DNA of 64,000 nucleotides from Candidatus Rokuibacteriota bacterium. GTDB taxonomy: Bacteria; Methylomirabilota; Methylomirabilia; Rokubacteriales; CSP1-6. The number at the start of each line of letters is the position of its first letter. The first letter of the stretch is position 1. The DNA is taken from the NCBI GenBank assembly GCA_003220225.1, contig QHRU01000036.1, forward strand, positions 62,001-126,000, given 5' to 3'. Under the pieces are notes generated by a model that worked only from the letters and a program-made list of their open reading frames with translations, did no database searches and was not told where the DNA came from. The position numbers were made by a program, and so were the translations under genes. This document shows positions 7,866-17,037 of the stretch, piece by piece.

Positions 7866-9108
7866 GCGCGGCCGCGAGCCCGGCGAGCGTGTTGCCCCAG
7901 CCAGCCGTGGCCATCGCCCCCAGCGCGAACAGCGCGGGCGGCACCGTCACCGCGAGGGCGCCGGCCCGCCCGCCCGGCACCCGCCACGGCCGCGGCAGCT
8001 GCGGCGCCGTGGCGCGCAGGGTGAGGAAGGCGGCCAGCTCCACGAGCAGCGCCAGCGAGTAGAGCCACACGTTGAGGACGATCAGCGCCTTGAACGAAAA
8101 CGCGGCGCACGCCGCGTAGGCCGCCGCCGACACCAGCACCGCCGGCCACGGCGTGCCGAAGCGCGGGTGCAGGGCGCCGAGGCCACGCGGCAGCACGCCG
8201 GCGCGCGCGAGCACGTAGGGCAGCCGCGAGTTCGTGAGGAGCAAGGCCATGAAGAGGCCGGCCGTGCTCAGCACGGCGCCGGCGGCCACCGCGTGGCCGA
8301 GCCACGCGCCGCCGACGCGCGCCGCCAGCGCGGGCAGCGCGCCGGTGGTCCACGTCGTCCAGTCGGCGGCGCCGCTCGCGAGCACCACGCCGACCGGCAG
8401 CACGTACGACACGCCGACGAGCGGCACCGCGAGGAGCAGCGCACGGCGGAACGCGTGCTCCGGGGCGCGCGTCTCGCCGAGCACGGTTGAGGGCGTGTCC
8501 CAGCCGGCGTAGTTCCACATCACCACCGCGAGCCCGAGCCCGAGCCCGCTCGCCAGCGTGGGGCCCTCGATCGTGAACGGCGTCCACGGCGCCGCGGCCA
8601 TGCGCGGCAGCCCGACCGCGACCAGCAGCGCGACGGGCGCCAGGGCGGCGACGGCGAGCGCGACGGCGGCGCGACCGGTCGGCCGCACGCCGAGCAGGTT
8701 GAGCGTCGTCAGCGCGACGATGAAGGCGAGCGCGAGGAGCCAGCGCTCGAGCGGCGCCAGCGTCGGATGCCAGTACCGGAGATACTCGACGAACAGCGCC
8801 GGATAGACGGCGACGTCGACGAAGCTGTCGAGCCACGACCACCAGCCGACCTGGAAGCCCCAGAACGGCCCGAAGGCGCGCGTCGTCCACGTCACGTAGC
8901 CGCCCTCGTCGGGCATCGCGGAGGCCAGCTCCGACATCGCGAGCGAGACGGGCAGGCTCCAGAGCAGCGGCGTGAGCAGGAGCAGCACGAGGGTGAGGCC
9001 GGGACCGAACGACGGCACCGTGTCCTCGATGCCGTAGGGGCCGCCGCTCACGTTGAAGAAGACGATGGCGGCGAGCGACACCACGCCGAGCTCCCGCCGG
9101 AGGCTCAC
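7813..9108 (-). CDS. Amino acid permease, APC superfamily
   Basis: The product is 431 residues from a GTG at 9108, which shares a GTGA junction with the upstream stop; an upstream ATG at 9147 would add 13 arginine-rich residues. The N-terminus LGVVSLAAIVFFNVSGGPYG has the unwound TM1 glycine motif of the APC fold, followed by about 12 membrane segments and MPDEGGYVTW. It probably moves amino acids or amines. It sits downstream of a 66-residue protein and an Ldh-family dehydrogenase on the same strand, perhaps as one operon. The substrate is unknown. Confidence 0.85.
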   Translation of the reverse strand: MSLRRELGVVSLAAIVFFNVSGGPYGIEDTVPSFGPGLTLVLLLLTPLLWSLPVSLAMSELASAMPDEGGYVTWTTRAFGPFWGFQVGWWSWLDSFVDVAVYPALFVEYLRYWHPTLAPLERWLLALAFIVALTTLNLLGVRPTGRAAVALAVAALAPVALLVAVGLPRMAAAPWTPFTIEGPTLASGLGLGLAVVMWNYAGWDTPSTVLGETRAPEHAFRRALLLAVPLVGVSYVLPVGVVLASGAADWTTWTTGALPALAARVGGAWLGHAVAAGAVLSTAGLFMALLLTNSRLPYVLARAGVLPRGLGALHPRFGTPWPAVLVSAAAYAACAAFSFKALIVLNVWLYSLALLVELAAFLTLRATAPQLPRPWRVPGGRAGALAVTVPPALFALGAMATAGWGNTLAGLAAALSGPLVWWLARRAGSRR

Positions 9109-9305
9109 CTCACGGCGGCGATCAGCGCGGGGAGCTCCTGGAGCCACTCGCCGATGGGGCGCGCGGCGTCCACGGTGATCTCGAGCTTGCCGTTCGGCAG
9201 GCGGCGCACCCGGCCGGGCGCGGCGGGCCCGAGCGGGATGACGAGCGACTCGCGGTGGATGCCGAGGGCGTCGGTCACCCCGAAGATCGCGTCGATCTCC
9301 TTCAT
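9105..9305 (-). CDS. Hypothetical protein, 66 aa
   Basis: The ATG at 9305 begins MKEIDAIFGVTDALGIHRES; the protein is 66 residues with a short beta-like core (LPNGKLEITVDAARPIGEWL). It ends in a GTGA overlap with the permease gene and begins 10 bases after the dehydrogenase gene, which is good evidence for translation. No family is recognised. The position suggests it works with the dehydrogenase or the permease. Confidence 0.55.
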   Translation of the reverse strand: MKEIDAIFGVTDALGIHRESLVIPLGPAAPGRVRRLPNGKLEITVDAARPIGEWLQELPALIAAVR

Positions 9306-9315
9306 CGTGACCACC

Positions 9316-10350
9316 TCAAGCACGGACGCCGACCTCGCTCGCGCACGCGGTGATCTGCCGCCACGTCTCGTCCTCGACGCCGACGCCTTCGGCGCGGCGC
9401 GCGCGCTCGGTGCGCGCCTCCGGCTCGCCGGGCACCAGGATCTCGGAGGCGCCGGCGGCGGGCGAGGCGCCGCGGACCCACGCGAACAACGCCGCCACCT
9501 GAGCGTGGAACTCGGCCGGCGGCAGGAAGCGCGTGGGATCGAGCGCGACGATGAGGGTGCCGTTCGCGAACTTTCCCTTCTCGGCGCTGGCCGCGCCCGT
9601 GCCCGACAGGATGCCGCCGAGGATCTCGATGGCGAGCGAGAGGCCGTACCCCTTGTGCGCGCCGGCGGTGAGCAGCGAGCCCGGCGGCTCGCCATAAAAC
9701 TCCTTCGGATCGGTCGACGGCTCGCCGCGCCCGTTCAGCATGATCCCGGACGGCACCGTCTCGCCGCGGTTGAACTTGACGCGCAGCTTGCCCTCGGCCC
9801 AGACGCTGGAGGCGAAGTCGTGCGACATCGCGATCGCGCCGCCGGGACCGGGAATCGCGATGGCGTGGGGATTCGTGCCGAGGCGCTTGCCGCTGCCGCC
9901 CCACGGCGCGACGTTCAGGCCGCTCTTGGCGTTCGCCCACAGCATGCCGACCAGACCCTCGGCCGCGAGCGTCTCCGCGTAGTCGGCGAGCCGGCCCACG
10001 TGGCTCGTGCGCCGCAATGCGACGGCGGCCAGCCCGTGCGTCCGGCCGCGCTCGATGGCCAGGGCCGTGCCGCGACGCGCGACGACCTGACCGAAGCCGT
10101 GGTCGCCGTCGAGCACCGCGATGGTCGGCGTGTCGACCGCGAGCTGGATCTTGGGGGTCGGGTTCAGGTGCCCGCTCTTCAGCGCGGCGCAGTACTGCGG
10201 CACGCGGATGACACCGTGCGAGTCGTGGCCGCGCAGGTTCGCGCGCACCAGCAGCATCGCGATCCAGTCCGCGTCGGCGCGCGGCACGTGGCGCGCGGCG
10301 AAGATCTCGGCGGTCAGCCGCTCCAGCTCGGCGGCGGGGACGATCGGCAT
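9316..10350 (-). CDS. Malate/L-lactate dehydrogenase family (Ldh2/YlbC type)
   Basis: The product is 344 residues. Family markers are ANLRGHDSHGVIRVPQY near 38-54, the SHVGRLADYAE stretch near 115 and GTNPHAIAIPGP near 160. Members are cytoplasmic NAD(P)-dependent dehydrogenases of 2-hydroxy acids such as malate, lactate, ureidoglycolate or sulfolactate; the exact substrate cannot be read from the sequence. A TAGTGT hexamer 8 bases before the ATG fits a leaderless transcript. It leads the 10350-7813 minus-strand group. Confidence 0.87.
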   Translation of the reverse strand: MPIVPAAELERLTAEIFAARHVPRADADWIAMLLVRANLRGHDSHGVIRVPQYCAALKSGHLNPTPKIQLAVDTPTIAVLDGDHGFGQVVARRGTALAIERGRTHGLAAVALRRTSHVGRLADYAETLAAEGLVGMLWANAKSGLNVAPWGGSGKRLGTNPHAIAIPGPGGAIAMSHDFASSVWAEGKLRVKFNRGETVPSGIMLNGRGEPSTDPKEFYGEPPGSLLTAGAHKGYGLSLAIEILGGILSGTGAASAEKGKFANGTLIVALDPTRFLPPAEFHAQVAALFAWVRGASPAAGASEILVPGEPEARTERARRAEGVGVEDETWRQITACASEVGVRA

Positions 10351-10358
10351 CGGGCGTT

Positions 10359-10364
10359 ACACTA
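10359..10364 (-). promoter_or_regulatory. -10-like TAGTGT before the Ldh gene
   Basis: TAGTGT on the minus strand ends 8 bases before the ATG at 10350, with no Shine-Dalgarno sequence. Confidence 0.4.
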
Positions 10365-10381
10365 CTCGACGCGATGCCGGA

Positions 10382-10614
10382 AGAAAAGGTCCTGGCGTCG
10401 AGACCCTCGGACCGCGCGTCGAGTGGGTGCCGGTGGGTCCGGCGTGCCCGTGCACGGCGCGATGGGCGGCGCGGGCGCCGGGGTGTTCGCCACCGCGCTG
10501 CGCGCGCGCTTCCCCGACCTGCCGATCGAGGACGAGGGCCGGCTCGCCGATCCCGACGTCCGCGCGCGCTTCCTCGACCGCGCCGCCGCGAGATCGCGGC
10601 GGCATCGCGTGTAG
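10382..10614 (+). pseudogene. Decayed DUF523/DUF1722 (YbgA-like) remnant
   Basis: Two pieces of the DUF523 family are visible in different frames. In frame with 10382, LGPRVEWVPVGP resembles the conserved region before the CPE motif. In frame with 10444, VPVHGAMGGAGAGVFATALR runs into ARFPDLPIEDEGRLADPDVR, matching the family's conserved FPxLPxEEEGRLxDPxxRxxF block, and ends at 10614. Most of the first domain between them is deleted and the frame is shifted. The gene is therefore dead. It lies between Ldh and the CoA-transferase. Confidence 0.65.
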
Positions 10615-10617
10615 ACT
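10612..10617 (+). promoter_or_regulatory. -10-like TAGACT before the CoA-transferase gene
   Basis: TAGACT overlaps the stop codon of the pseudogene and lies 8 bases before the GTG start. No ribosome-binding site is seen. Confidence 0.45.
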
Positions 10618-10625
10618 AGGCGGCC

Positions 10626-11831
10626 GTGACCGATCCGTCCGCTCCGCTCGCCGGCCTCAGGGTCCTCGACCTCACGCGCGTGCTCGCGGGCCCGTACTGC
10701 ACGCGCCTGCTCGCCGACCTCGGCGCCGACGTCGTCAAGATCGAGCGGCGCGAGGGCGACGACACGCGCCGCGGCTACGTCCAGCTCGAGCCCGGGCGCG
10801 AGGATCAGGCGACGTACTTCGTGCGCATCAACGTGGGCAAGCGCAGCGTGGCGCTCGATCTCACGCGCCCGGAGGCGCGTCCGGTCGTGCTCGATCTCGC
10901 CAGGGCGAGCGACGTGGTGGTCGAGAACTTCGTGCCGGGCGTGGTCGCGCGGCTCGGCTGCGACCACGCCACGCTGGCGGCGGTGAAGCCGGACCTCGTC
11001 TACTGCTCGATCTCGGGCTTCGGCCAGTCGGGGCCGTGGCGGACGCTGCAGGCGTTCGCGCACATCATCAGCGCGGTCTCCGGCCTCATGCACCTCGAGC
11101 GCAACGCCGACGCCGAGCCGCGCGTGAGCTATCTGCAGGCGGCCGACGTGCTCGCCGGCACCCACGCCTTCGGCGCGATCTGCGCGGCGCTCCTGCGTCG
11201 CGGGCGCACCGGCCGCGGCGCGCACCTCGACGTCTCCATGCTCGAGTGCCTCGTCGCCGCCGAGGACATCACGTACGGCGCGATGCTCAACGGCGGCGCC
11301 GAGTACCCCGGGCCGCGCGCCGGCATGCTGATCCACCAGATCGACGGCCACTGGTTCACCGTGCAGAGCGTGGGCGCGCCCGACCTCTGGGCGCGGCTGC
11401 TGGCCGCGATGAAGCGTCCCGACCTCGGCCAGGACCCGCGCTTCGCCACGCCGCTGGCGCGGCGCCAGAACTGGGCCGAGCTGCGGCCGTTCATCGTCGC
11501 CTGGGTCGACGCCTTCCCGTCCGCGCAGGCGGCGCTCGAGGCGTGCACGGCGGCGCGCATCCCGGCGGCGCCGGTGCTCACGCCGGCCGAGGTCATCGCG
11601 CACCCGCACCTCGTCGAGCGCGAGTTCTTTCCCGCCGTCCCGCATCCCGCGCGCGAGGGCGTGCGCGTCACCGGCGTGCCCTTCGTGGTGGACGGGCGAC
11701 GCCCGGCGCCCGCGGGCCCCGCACCGTACCGTCCCGGCGAGCACACACGCGAGGTGCTGAGCGGCCTCCTGGGCTACGACGCGCAGAAGATCGAGGCGCT
11801 GCGCAAAGCGGGCGCGATCGAGACGGTTTAG
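10626..11831 (+). CDS. Family III CoA-transferase (CaiB/BaiF)
   Basis: The product is 401 residues, the normal family length. The N-terminus (LRVLDLTRVLAGPYCTRLLA, then DLGADVVKIE) and ISGFGQSGPW are typical, and GAHLDVSMLE keeps the Asp that forms the CoA anhydride in formyl-CoA and related transferases. It moves CoA between carboxylic acids in the cytoplasm; the donor and acceptor are unknown. It appears to stand alone, with a -10-like TAGACT just upstream and a repeat hairpin after the stop. Confidence 0.9.
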   Translation: MTDPSAPLAGLRVLDLTRVLAGPYCTRLLADLGADVVKIERREGDDTRRGYVQLEPGREDQATYFVRINVGKRSVALDLTRPEARPVVLDLARASDVVVENFVPGVVARLGCDHATLAAVKPDLVYCSISGFGQSGPWRTLQAFAHIISAVSGLMHLERNADAEPRVSYLQAADVLAGTHAFGAICAALLRRGRTGRGAHLDVSMLECLVAAEDITYGAMLNGGAEYPGPRAGMLIHQIDGHWFTVQSVGAPDLWARLLAAMKRPDLGQDPRFATPLARRQNWAELRPFIVAWVDAFPSAQAALEACTAARIPAAPVLTPAEVIAHPHLVEREFFPAVPHPAREGVRVTGVPFVVDGRRPAPAGPAPYRPGEHTREVLSGLLGYDAQKIEALRKAGAIETV

Positions 11832-11837
11832 ACCCGA

Positions 11838-11912
11838 GACCGAGGCGCGCCACGGCTCCGCCGGGGCGCGACGAGCGCTGGGGGGTGTGGGGGGCCATTT
11901 CGGGGCCCCCCA
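11838..11912 (+). repeat. Intergenic hairpin repeat, short form (copy 4)
   Basis: It has the same layout as copy 1: GAGGCGCGCCACGGCTCCGC, GAGCGCTGGGGGGTGTG and a hairpin at 11889-11911. It lies between the convergent CoA-transferase and hemG genes and ends 3 bases before the hemG stop codon. A bidirectional terminator role is plausible. Confidence 0.85.
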
Positions 11913-11915
11913 CAT

Positions 11916-13322
11916 TCAACAGACGGCGGCCTCGGCGGCGGCCTCGCCGGAACGCACACAGTCGGCGATGCCGACACCGCGATAGGCGGCGCCCGCGAGG
12001 TGCAGACTCGGCAGCGCAGCGGCGCAGCGCTCGATCGCCTCGACGCGGGCAAGATGGCCCACGCGGTACTGCGGCATCGACGCCGGCCAGCGCGACGCGC
12101 GCACCAGGACGGGCTCGGCGGTGACGCCCAGCGCGGCACCGAGCTCGCGCCGCGCGCGGGCGACGAGACCTTCGTCGTCCTCGCGCAGAGTCTCCGCGTC
12201 CAGCGCGCCGCCCATGAAGCAGCGGATCAGCGCGTGGCCGGCCGGCGCGCGCCCCGGATACTTCACGCTCGAGAACGTGGCGGCCAGGAGCGCCTTGCCC
12301 TCGCTGCGCGGCACCACGAAGCCGAAGCCGTCGAGCGGGTGCGGAACGTCGGCGCGGCGATAGCCGAGCGAGACCGTCGCCGCGCCCGCGTACTCGATCT
12401 CGCCCAGCAGCATGGCCAGCGCCGGATCCACGTAGCGCAGCAGGCGCGCGCAGACGTGCGCCTCGGCGGCGAGGATCACGCGGTCGGCGTCGAAGCGCAC
12501 GCCGTCGGCCGTCGTCACCCGCCAGCGCGCGCCCTCGCGCTCGAGGGCAGCCACGCGCTGGCCGAGGACGACCGCACTGTCCGGCAGGCGGTCGGCCAGC
12601 GTGCTCACGAGCGTCTGCATGCCGTCGGCGAACGTGACGAAGAGGCTCCACCGGGCGCCGCTCGTGCCGGACAGGGGCGCCTGCGCGAGCCCGCGCCGGA
12701 GCCCGAGGATCACCGAGCGGTGACGGCGCTCGACCTCGACGAAGCGCGGCATCGTCGCCGCCACGCTGAGCTCCTCCGGGTCGGCCGTGTAGATGCCCGC
12801 GACCAGCGGCTGGGCGACGCGCTCGAGCGCCTCGGCGCCGAGCCGGCGGCGCACGAACGCGCCGAGGCTCTCGTCGTCGCCGCCGCCCAGCGCGCCGCCG
12901 CCGCGCGGCAACACGAGATCGAGCGCCATCCGCGCCTTGCCGCGCCAGGAGAACAGCGACGACGTCGCGAACGGGGCGAGCCGCGTGGGCGCCAGCAGCT
13001 GAAAGCCGTCGGGCAGCGGGTGCAGCCGGCCGCGGAACCAGACGAAGACCCTGCGGAAACGATCGTCGGTGCGGACCAGCCGGTCCTCGACACCGAGCCG
13101 CCGGCAGAGCGCGAGCGCCCACGGCTTCTCGGACAGGAACGAGTCGGGGCCGGCCTCGACGAGGAAGCCGTCCGCGCGCTCCGTCACGATGGTGCCGCCG
13201 AGCCGCCGACGCGCCTCGACGACGCGCACGTCGAGATCGACGCGCCGCTCGCGCGCCAGCTCCATCGCGCGGTGGGCGGCGGCGAGCGCGGTCACGCCGC
13301 CGCCGACCACGACCAGCTTCAC
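11916..13322 (-). CDS. hemG: Protoporphyrinogen oxidase, HemG/HemY type
   Basis: The product is 468 residues from GTG at 13322. KLVVVGGGVTALAAAHRAME is the FAD-binding Rossmann start (GxGxxG-like), followed by ARRRLGGTIVTE and GFLVEAGPDSF, which is diagnostic for the flavin-type protoporphyrinogen oxidase. The C-terminus has the second FAD motif (HLAGAAYRGVGIADCV). It oxidises protoporphyrinogen IX or, in the coproporphyrin route, coproporphyrinogen III. The GTGA overlap with hemH and the order hemE-hemH-hemG match the Bacillus hemEHY operon. Confidence 0.9.
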   Translation of the reverse strand: MKLVVVGGGVTALAAAHRAMELARERRVDLDVRVVEARRRLGGTIVTERADGFLVEAGPDSFLSEKPWALALCRRLGVEDRLVRTDDRFRRVFVWFRGRLHPLPDGFQLLAPTRLAPFATSSLFSWRGKARMALDLVLPRGGGALGGGDDESLGAFVRRRLGAEALERVAQPLVAGIYTADPEELSVAATMPRFVEVERRHRSVILGLRRGLAQAPLSGTSGARWSLFVTFADGMQTLVSTLADRLPDSAVVLGQRVAALEREGARWRVTTADGVRFDADRVILAAEAHVCARLLRYVDPALAMLLGEIEYAGAATVSLGYRRADVPHPLDGFGFVVPRSEGKALLAATFSSVKYPGRAPAGHALIRCFMGGALDAETLREDDEGLVARARRELGAALGVTAEPVLVRASRWPASMPQYRVGHLARVEAIERCAAALPSLHLAGAAYRGVGIADCVRSGEAAAEAAVC

Positions 13323-14266
13323 GCGGCCTCGCGCACGAGCTCGGCGAGCATCTCGACGAACTCGGGGTGATCGTTCACGGCCGCCGCGCGGTGGTAGGCG
13401 ACCCCGTGCTGCGCGGCGACCGCGCGCGCCTCGGTGTCGAGGTCGTAGAGCACCTCGACGTGATCGACGACGAAGCCGATCGGCGCCAGGACCACGCGCC
13501 GCTCGCCGGCCTTGGCGAGGTCGCGGATCGCCTCGCCGACGTCGGGCTCGAGCCACGGATCGCGCGGGCCGCCGCTCCGGCTCTGGTACGCGAGCAGCCA
13601 GCGCGCGTGTCGGAGCCGGCGCGCGACGGCGGCCGCCGCCGCGCCAAAGTCGGCGACGTAGGGAGAGGTGGCGGCCATCGCGCGCGGAATCGAGTGCGCC
13701 GTGAAGACGAGCGGTGTGCGCTCGCGCGCCTGCGGCGGTATCTCGCCGAGCGCAGCGGCGGCGCGGTCGGCGGCCGCGGCGATGAAGTGCTCGTGCTCGA
13801 ACCACGGCGGCGCGTAGACGACCTCGGGCGCGCCGGCGACGCGCGCGCGGGCGGCGGCGACGTCGGCCGCGTAGCGCTCCCACGACGCCTCGGAGCGGAA
13901 CGCCGACAGGATCAGCCCGACCGCGCGGCGGCGGCCATCGGCGGCCATCGCGGCGAGGGTCTCGTGCAAGAACGGATGCCAGTTGCGCATGCCGACGTAG
14001 ACCGGGAGCGGACGGCCCCCGCGCACGAGCGCCGCGCGCAGCCCGGCGGCTTGCGCTTCCGTGAGCGCGTTGAGCGGCGAGCGCCCCCCCGGCATCGCCT
14101 CGTAATGGCGCGCCACCTCCTCGAGCCGCTCGCGCGGAATGTTGCGGCCGCGTCCGACGTTGGCGAGGAACGGCCGGATCTCGGCGGGCGCCGTCGGCCC
14201 GCCGAAGGCGATCAGCAGGACGGAGTCGATCGCGCTCGAGCTTGTCCTACCGAAGGTAGGGCTCAC
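13319..14266 (-). CDS. hemH: Ferrochelatase
   Basis: The product is 315 residues from GTG at 14266, sharing GTGA with hemE. The N-terminus SVLLIAFGGPTAPAEIRPFL is the ferrochelatase signature, and VFTAHSIPRAMA contains the conserved catalytic His. PIGFVVDHVEVLYDLDTEAR near the C-terminus is the second family block. It inserts iron into protoporphyrin (or coproporphyrin) in the penultimate or last heme step. No cysteine cluster of the [2Fe-2S] kind is evident. Confidence 0.92.
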   Translation of the reverse strand: MSPTFGRTSSSAIDSVLLIAFGGPTAPAEIRPFLANVGRGRNIPRERLEEVARHYEAMPGGRSPLNALTEAQAAGLRAALVRGGRPLPVYVGMRNWHPFLHETLAAMAADGRRRAVGLILSAFRSEASWERYAADVAAARARVAGAPEVVYAPPWFEHEHFIAAAADRAAAALGEIPPQARERTPLVFTAHSIPRAMAATSPYVADFGAAAAAVARRLRHARWLLAYQSRSGGPRDPWLEPDVGEAIRDLAKAGERRVVLAPIGFVVDHVEVLYDLDTEARAVAAQHGVAYHRAAAVNDHPEFVEMLAELVREAA

Positions 14267-15291
14267 CGCGAGGAGAGCTCGTGGACCATCTCCACGAGCG
14301 CCTTCACGTGCTCGACCGGCGTGGACGGGAGCACGCCGTGGCCGAGGTTGAAGATGTGGCCCGGCCGGCCGCCCGCCCGGCGCAGGATGCTTCGCACCGC
14401 GGGCTCGAAGGCCGCGGGCGGCGACAGCAGGGCGCCGGGGTCGAGGTTGCCCTGCACGCCGACGTCCTCGCCGACAGCGCGCCAGCCCGCGTCGAGGTCC
14501 ACGCGCCAGTCGAGGCCGATCACGTCGCCGCCCGCCTCGCGCATCAGCGACAGCAGCCCGGCGGTCCCGGTGCCGAAATGGATCACCGGCGTGCCGGGCG
14601 TGAGGGCCGAGATCACCGCGCGCGTATGCGGCAGGACGAACTCGCGATAGTCGTCGGGCGACAGGGCGCCGACCCACGAGTCGAAGAGCTGCACGACGGC
14701 GGCGCCGGCGGCGATCTGCCCGTTCAGGTACGCGGCGGTGGCATCGGCGAGGATCGTCATCAGGCGACGCCACGCCGCGGGCGTTTCGCGCATGAGCCGC
14801 TTGGTGGCGAGGTAGTCGCGCGAGGCGCCGCCCTCGACGACGTAGGAGGCGACGGTGAAGGGCGCCCCCGCGAAGCCGATGAGCGGCACGTGCGCGGGCA
14901 GCGCGCGCTTGACCAGCCGCACGGTCTCGAAGACGAACCCGACCGCGCTCGCGACGTCGACGGGAGCGAGCCGCGCGACGTCGGCCTCGCTGCGCACGGG
15001 ACGGTGGATGACCGGTCCCTCGCCCTTGGCGAATTCGAGCCCCACGCCGAGCGGCTCGACCACCAATAAGATGTCGGCGAAGAGAATCGCCGCGTCGACG
15101 CCGAGCCGCTCGATCGGCTGCAGCGTGACCTCGGCCGCGATCTGCGGCGTCCTGGCGAGCTCGAGAAACGCGTGACGCGCGCGCAGCGCGCGATACTCCG
15201 GCAGGTAACGTCCTGCCTGACGCATGAGCCACACCGGGGTGAAGGGCGTCGGCCGTCGGCGCGCGGCGAGCAGCAGCGGCGGGTCGGGCAC
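14263..15291 (-). CDS. hemE: Uroporphyrinogen decarboxylase
   Basis: The product is 342 residues from GTG. PVWLMRQAGRYLPEYRALR is the invariant uroporphyrinogen-binding motif near residue 19, and GFAGAPFTVASYVVEG follows near 133. The enzyme removes four carboxyl groups from uroporphyrinogen III to give coproporphyrinogen III. It is the first gene of the minus-strand heme operon. No ribosome-binding site or clear -10 element could be assigned. Confidence 0.95.
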   Translation of the reverse strand: MPDPPLLLAARRRPTPFTPVWLMRQAGRYLPEYRALRARHAFLELARTPQIAAEVTLQPIERLGVDAAILFADILLVVEPLGVGLEFAKGEGPVIHRPVRSEADVARLAPVDVASAVGFVFETVRLVKRALPAHVPLIGFAGAPFTVASYVVEGGASRDYLATKRLMRETPAAWRRLMTILADATAAYLNGQIAAGAAVVQLFDSWVGALSPDDYREFVLPHTRAVISALTPGTPVIHFGTGTAGLLSLMREAGGDVIGLDWRVDLDAGWRAVGEDVGVQGNLDPGALLSPPAAFEPAVRSILRRAGGRPGHIFNLGHGVLPSTPVEHVKALVEMVHELSSR

Positions 15292-15340
15292 GGCCGAAGC
15301 ATCGCAGGCGCCCGGGCTGGAATCAACTCACGGCGGGGTT

Positions 15341-15346
15341 TATGAT
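15341..15346 (+). promoter_or_regulatory. -10-like TATGAT before the ThDP enzyme gene
   Basis: TATGAT lies 8 bases before the ATG at 15355. The bases between (CCTCCGCC) are not a Shine-Dalgarno sequence, so a leaderless transcript is likely. Confidence 0.5.
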
Positions 15347-15354
15347 CCTCCGCC

Positions 15355-17028
15355 ATGGCCTACCTATCCGGCAAGCAAGCGTTCCTCCAGATCCTCAAGA
15401 CCGAAGGCGTCTCCGTCATGTTCGGCAACCCCGGCACCACCGAGCTGCCGCTCATGGACGGGCTCGCGCGTGAGCCCGGCATCCGCTACGTGCTGGCGCT
15501 GCAGGAGGCGGTGGCCATCTCGATGGCCGACGCCTACGCGCAGGCGCACGGCGGGCTCGCCGCGGTGAACGTGCACGTCTCGCCCGGCCTCGGCAACGCG
15601 ATGGGCATGCTGTACGACGCGTACAAGGCCCACTCGCCGCTGCTGCTCACGGCGGGCCAGCACGACCAGTCCTTCACGGTGACGGAGCCGATCCTCTGGT
15701 CCGATCTGCCGCCGGTGGCCACGCCCTTCGTGAAGTGGGCGACGGAGGCGCGCCGGCTCGAGGACCTGCCGCGCATCGTGCGCCGCGCGGTGAAGACGGC
15801 GCTCGCCCAGCCGAGCGGTCCGGTCTTCCTCTCGCTGCCCGTGGACGTCCTCAACGCGGAGCGCGACAACCTCGACTTGCTGGCGCCGACGCGCGTGGCG
15901 CCGCGGCTGGTCGGCGACCGAGCGGCCATCGACGCGGCGGCGAAGCGGCTCGTCGCCGCCGACAAGCCGCTCATCGTTGCCGGTGACGCGGTCGCCCACA
16001 GCGATGCCCTCGCGGAGCTGGTCGAGCTCGCCGAGCTGATCGGCGCGCCCGTGATGCTCGAGGGGGTGTCGTCGACGTGCAGCTTCCCGTTCACGCACCC
16101 GCTCTACGCGGGCTCGATGCCGCGCCTGGGCCCGGGCATCAAGGGCCTGCTGTTGCGCCACGACCTGCTCTTCTCCGTGGGCGGCGATCTCTTCACGCTC
16201 TCGCTGCCCTCCGACGTGGATCCGATGCCGCCGGGTCTCGACGTCGTCCACCTCGACGTGGACCCGTGGGAGCTGGGCAAAAATTATCCCGCCGCCGTGG
16301 CGATCCAGGGCGATCCGAAGGCATCGCTGCCCGAGCTCATCGAGGCGGTGCGCCGCCACGCGGGCAAGGCCGGTCACAGGGATGCCGGCCGGCGCCGCGA
16401 GGCGCTGGCGGCCAGACACGCACGCGAGCGTGACGATCTCGCGCGTCGCGCCGCCGACGAGGCCAGGAAGTCGCCGATGGGGCCGCTCGCCCTCGTGCAC
16501 GCCGTGTCGCAGGTGGTGCCCGACGACGTCGTCGTGGTCGACGAGGCGATCTCGTCGTCGGCCGGCATCCGCAACTTCTTCCGCTGCGCCGACGCGAAGT
16601 CCTTCTTCAGCCTGCGCGGCGGCGGCATCGGCTGGGGCCTGCCCGCCGCGCTCGGCGTGAAGCTCGCGCTGCCCAGGCGGCCCGTGGTCGCGCTCGTCGG
16701 CGACGGCAGCGCCATGTACACGGCGCAGGCGCTGTGGACGGCGGCGCACGAGTCGCTCGCCGTCGTCTACGTGATCTTCAACAACGCGTCGTACCGCATC
16801 CTCAAGGAGCGCACGAAGGCGCTCAAGGGCTTCTCCGCCGAGGACGACAGGTACGTGGCCATGGACCTCGTCGACCCGCTGATCGACTACGTCGGTCTCG
16901 CGAAGTCGCTCGGCGTCGTGGGCGAGCACGTGGAGAAGGCCGCCGACGTGGGCCCGGCCGTGGGCCGCGCGCTGGCGAGCGGCGCCCCCGCGCTGATCGA
17001 CGTGCGCATCGACCCCTCGTTCACGTAG
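15355..17028 (+). CDS. Thiamine-diphosphate enzyme, benzoylformate decarboxylase/acetolactate synthase-like
   Basis: The product is 557 residues with the three domains of the family. The N-terminal domain has FGNPGTTELPLMDGL, and the Glu of LALQEAVAISMADAYA activates the cofactor. The C-terminal ThDP motif starts GDGSAMYTAQALWTAAHESL and ends FNNASY. FGNPGTTE points to the benzoylformate decarboxylase-like branch, which acts on aromatic or other 2-keto acids. It is followed 9 bases later by a luciferase-like oxidoreductase and is probably co-transcribed with it. The substrate is not known. Confidence 0.85.
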   Translation: MAYLSGKQAFLQILKTEGVSVMFGNPGTTELPLMDGLAREPGIRYVLALQEAVAISMADAYAQAHGGLAAVNVHVSPGLGNAMGMLYDAYKAHSPLLLTAGQHDQSFTVTEPILWSDLPPVATPFVKWATEARRLEDLPRIVRRAVKTALAQPSGPVFLSLPVDVLNAERDNLDLLAPTRVAPRLVGDRAAIDAAAKRLVAADKPLIVAGDAVAHSDALAELVELAELIGAPVMLEGVSSTCSFPFTHPLYAGSMPRLGPGIKGLLLRHDLLFSVGGDLFTLSLPSDVDPMPPGLDVVHLDVDPWELGKNYPAAVAIQGDPKASLPELIEAVRRHAGKAGHRDAGRRREALAARHARERDDLARRAADEARKSPMGPLALVHAVSQVVPDDVVVVDEAISSSAGIRNFFRCADAKSFFSLRGGGIGWGLPAALGVKLALPRRPVVALVGDGSAMYTAQALWTAAHESLAVVYVIFNNASYRILKERTKALKGFSAEDDRYVAMDLVDPLIDYVGLAKSLGVVGEHVEKAADVGPAVGRALASGAPALIDVRIDPSFT

Positions 17029-17037
17029 GAGCCGCCC

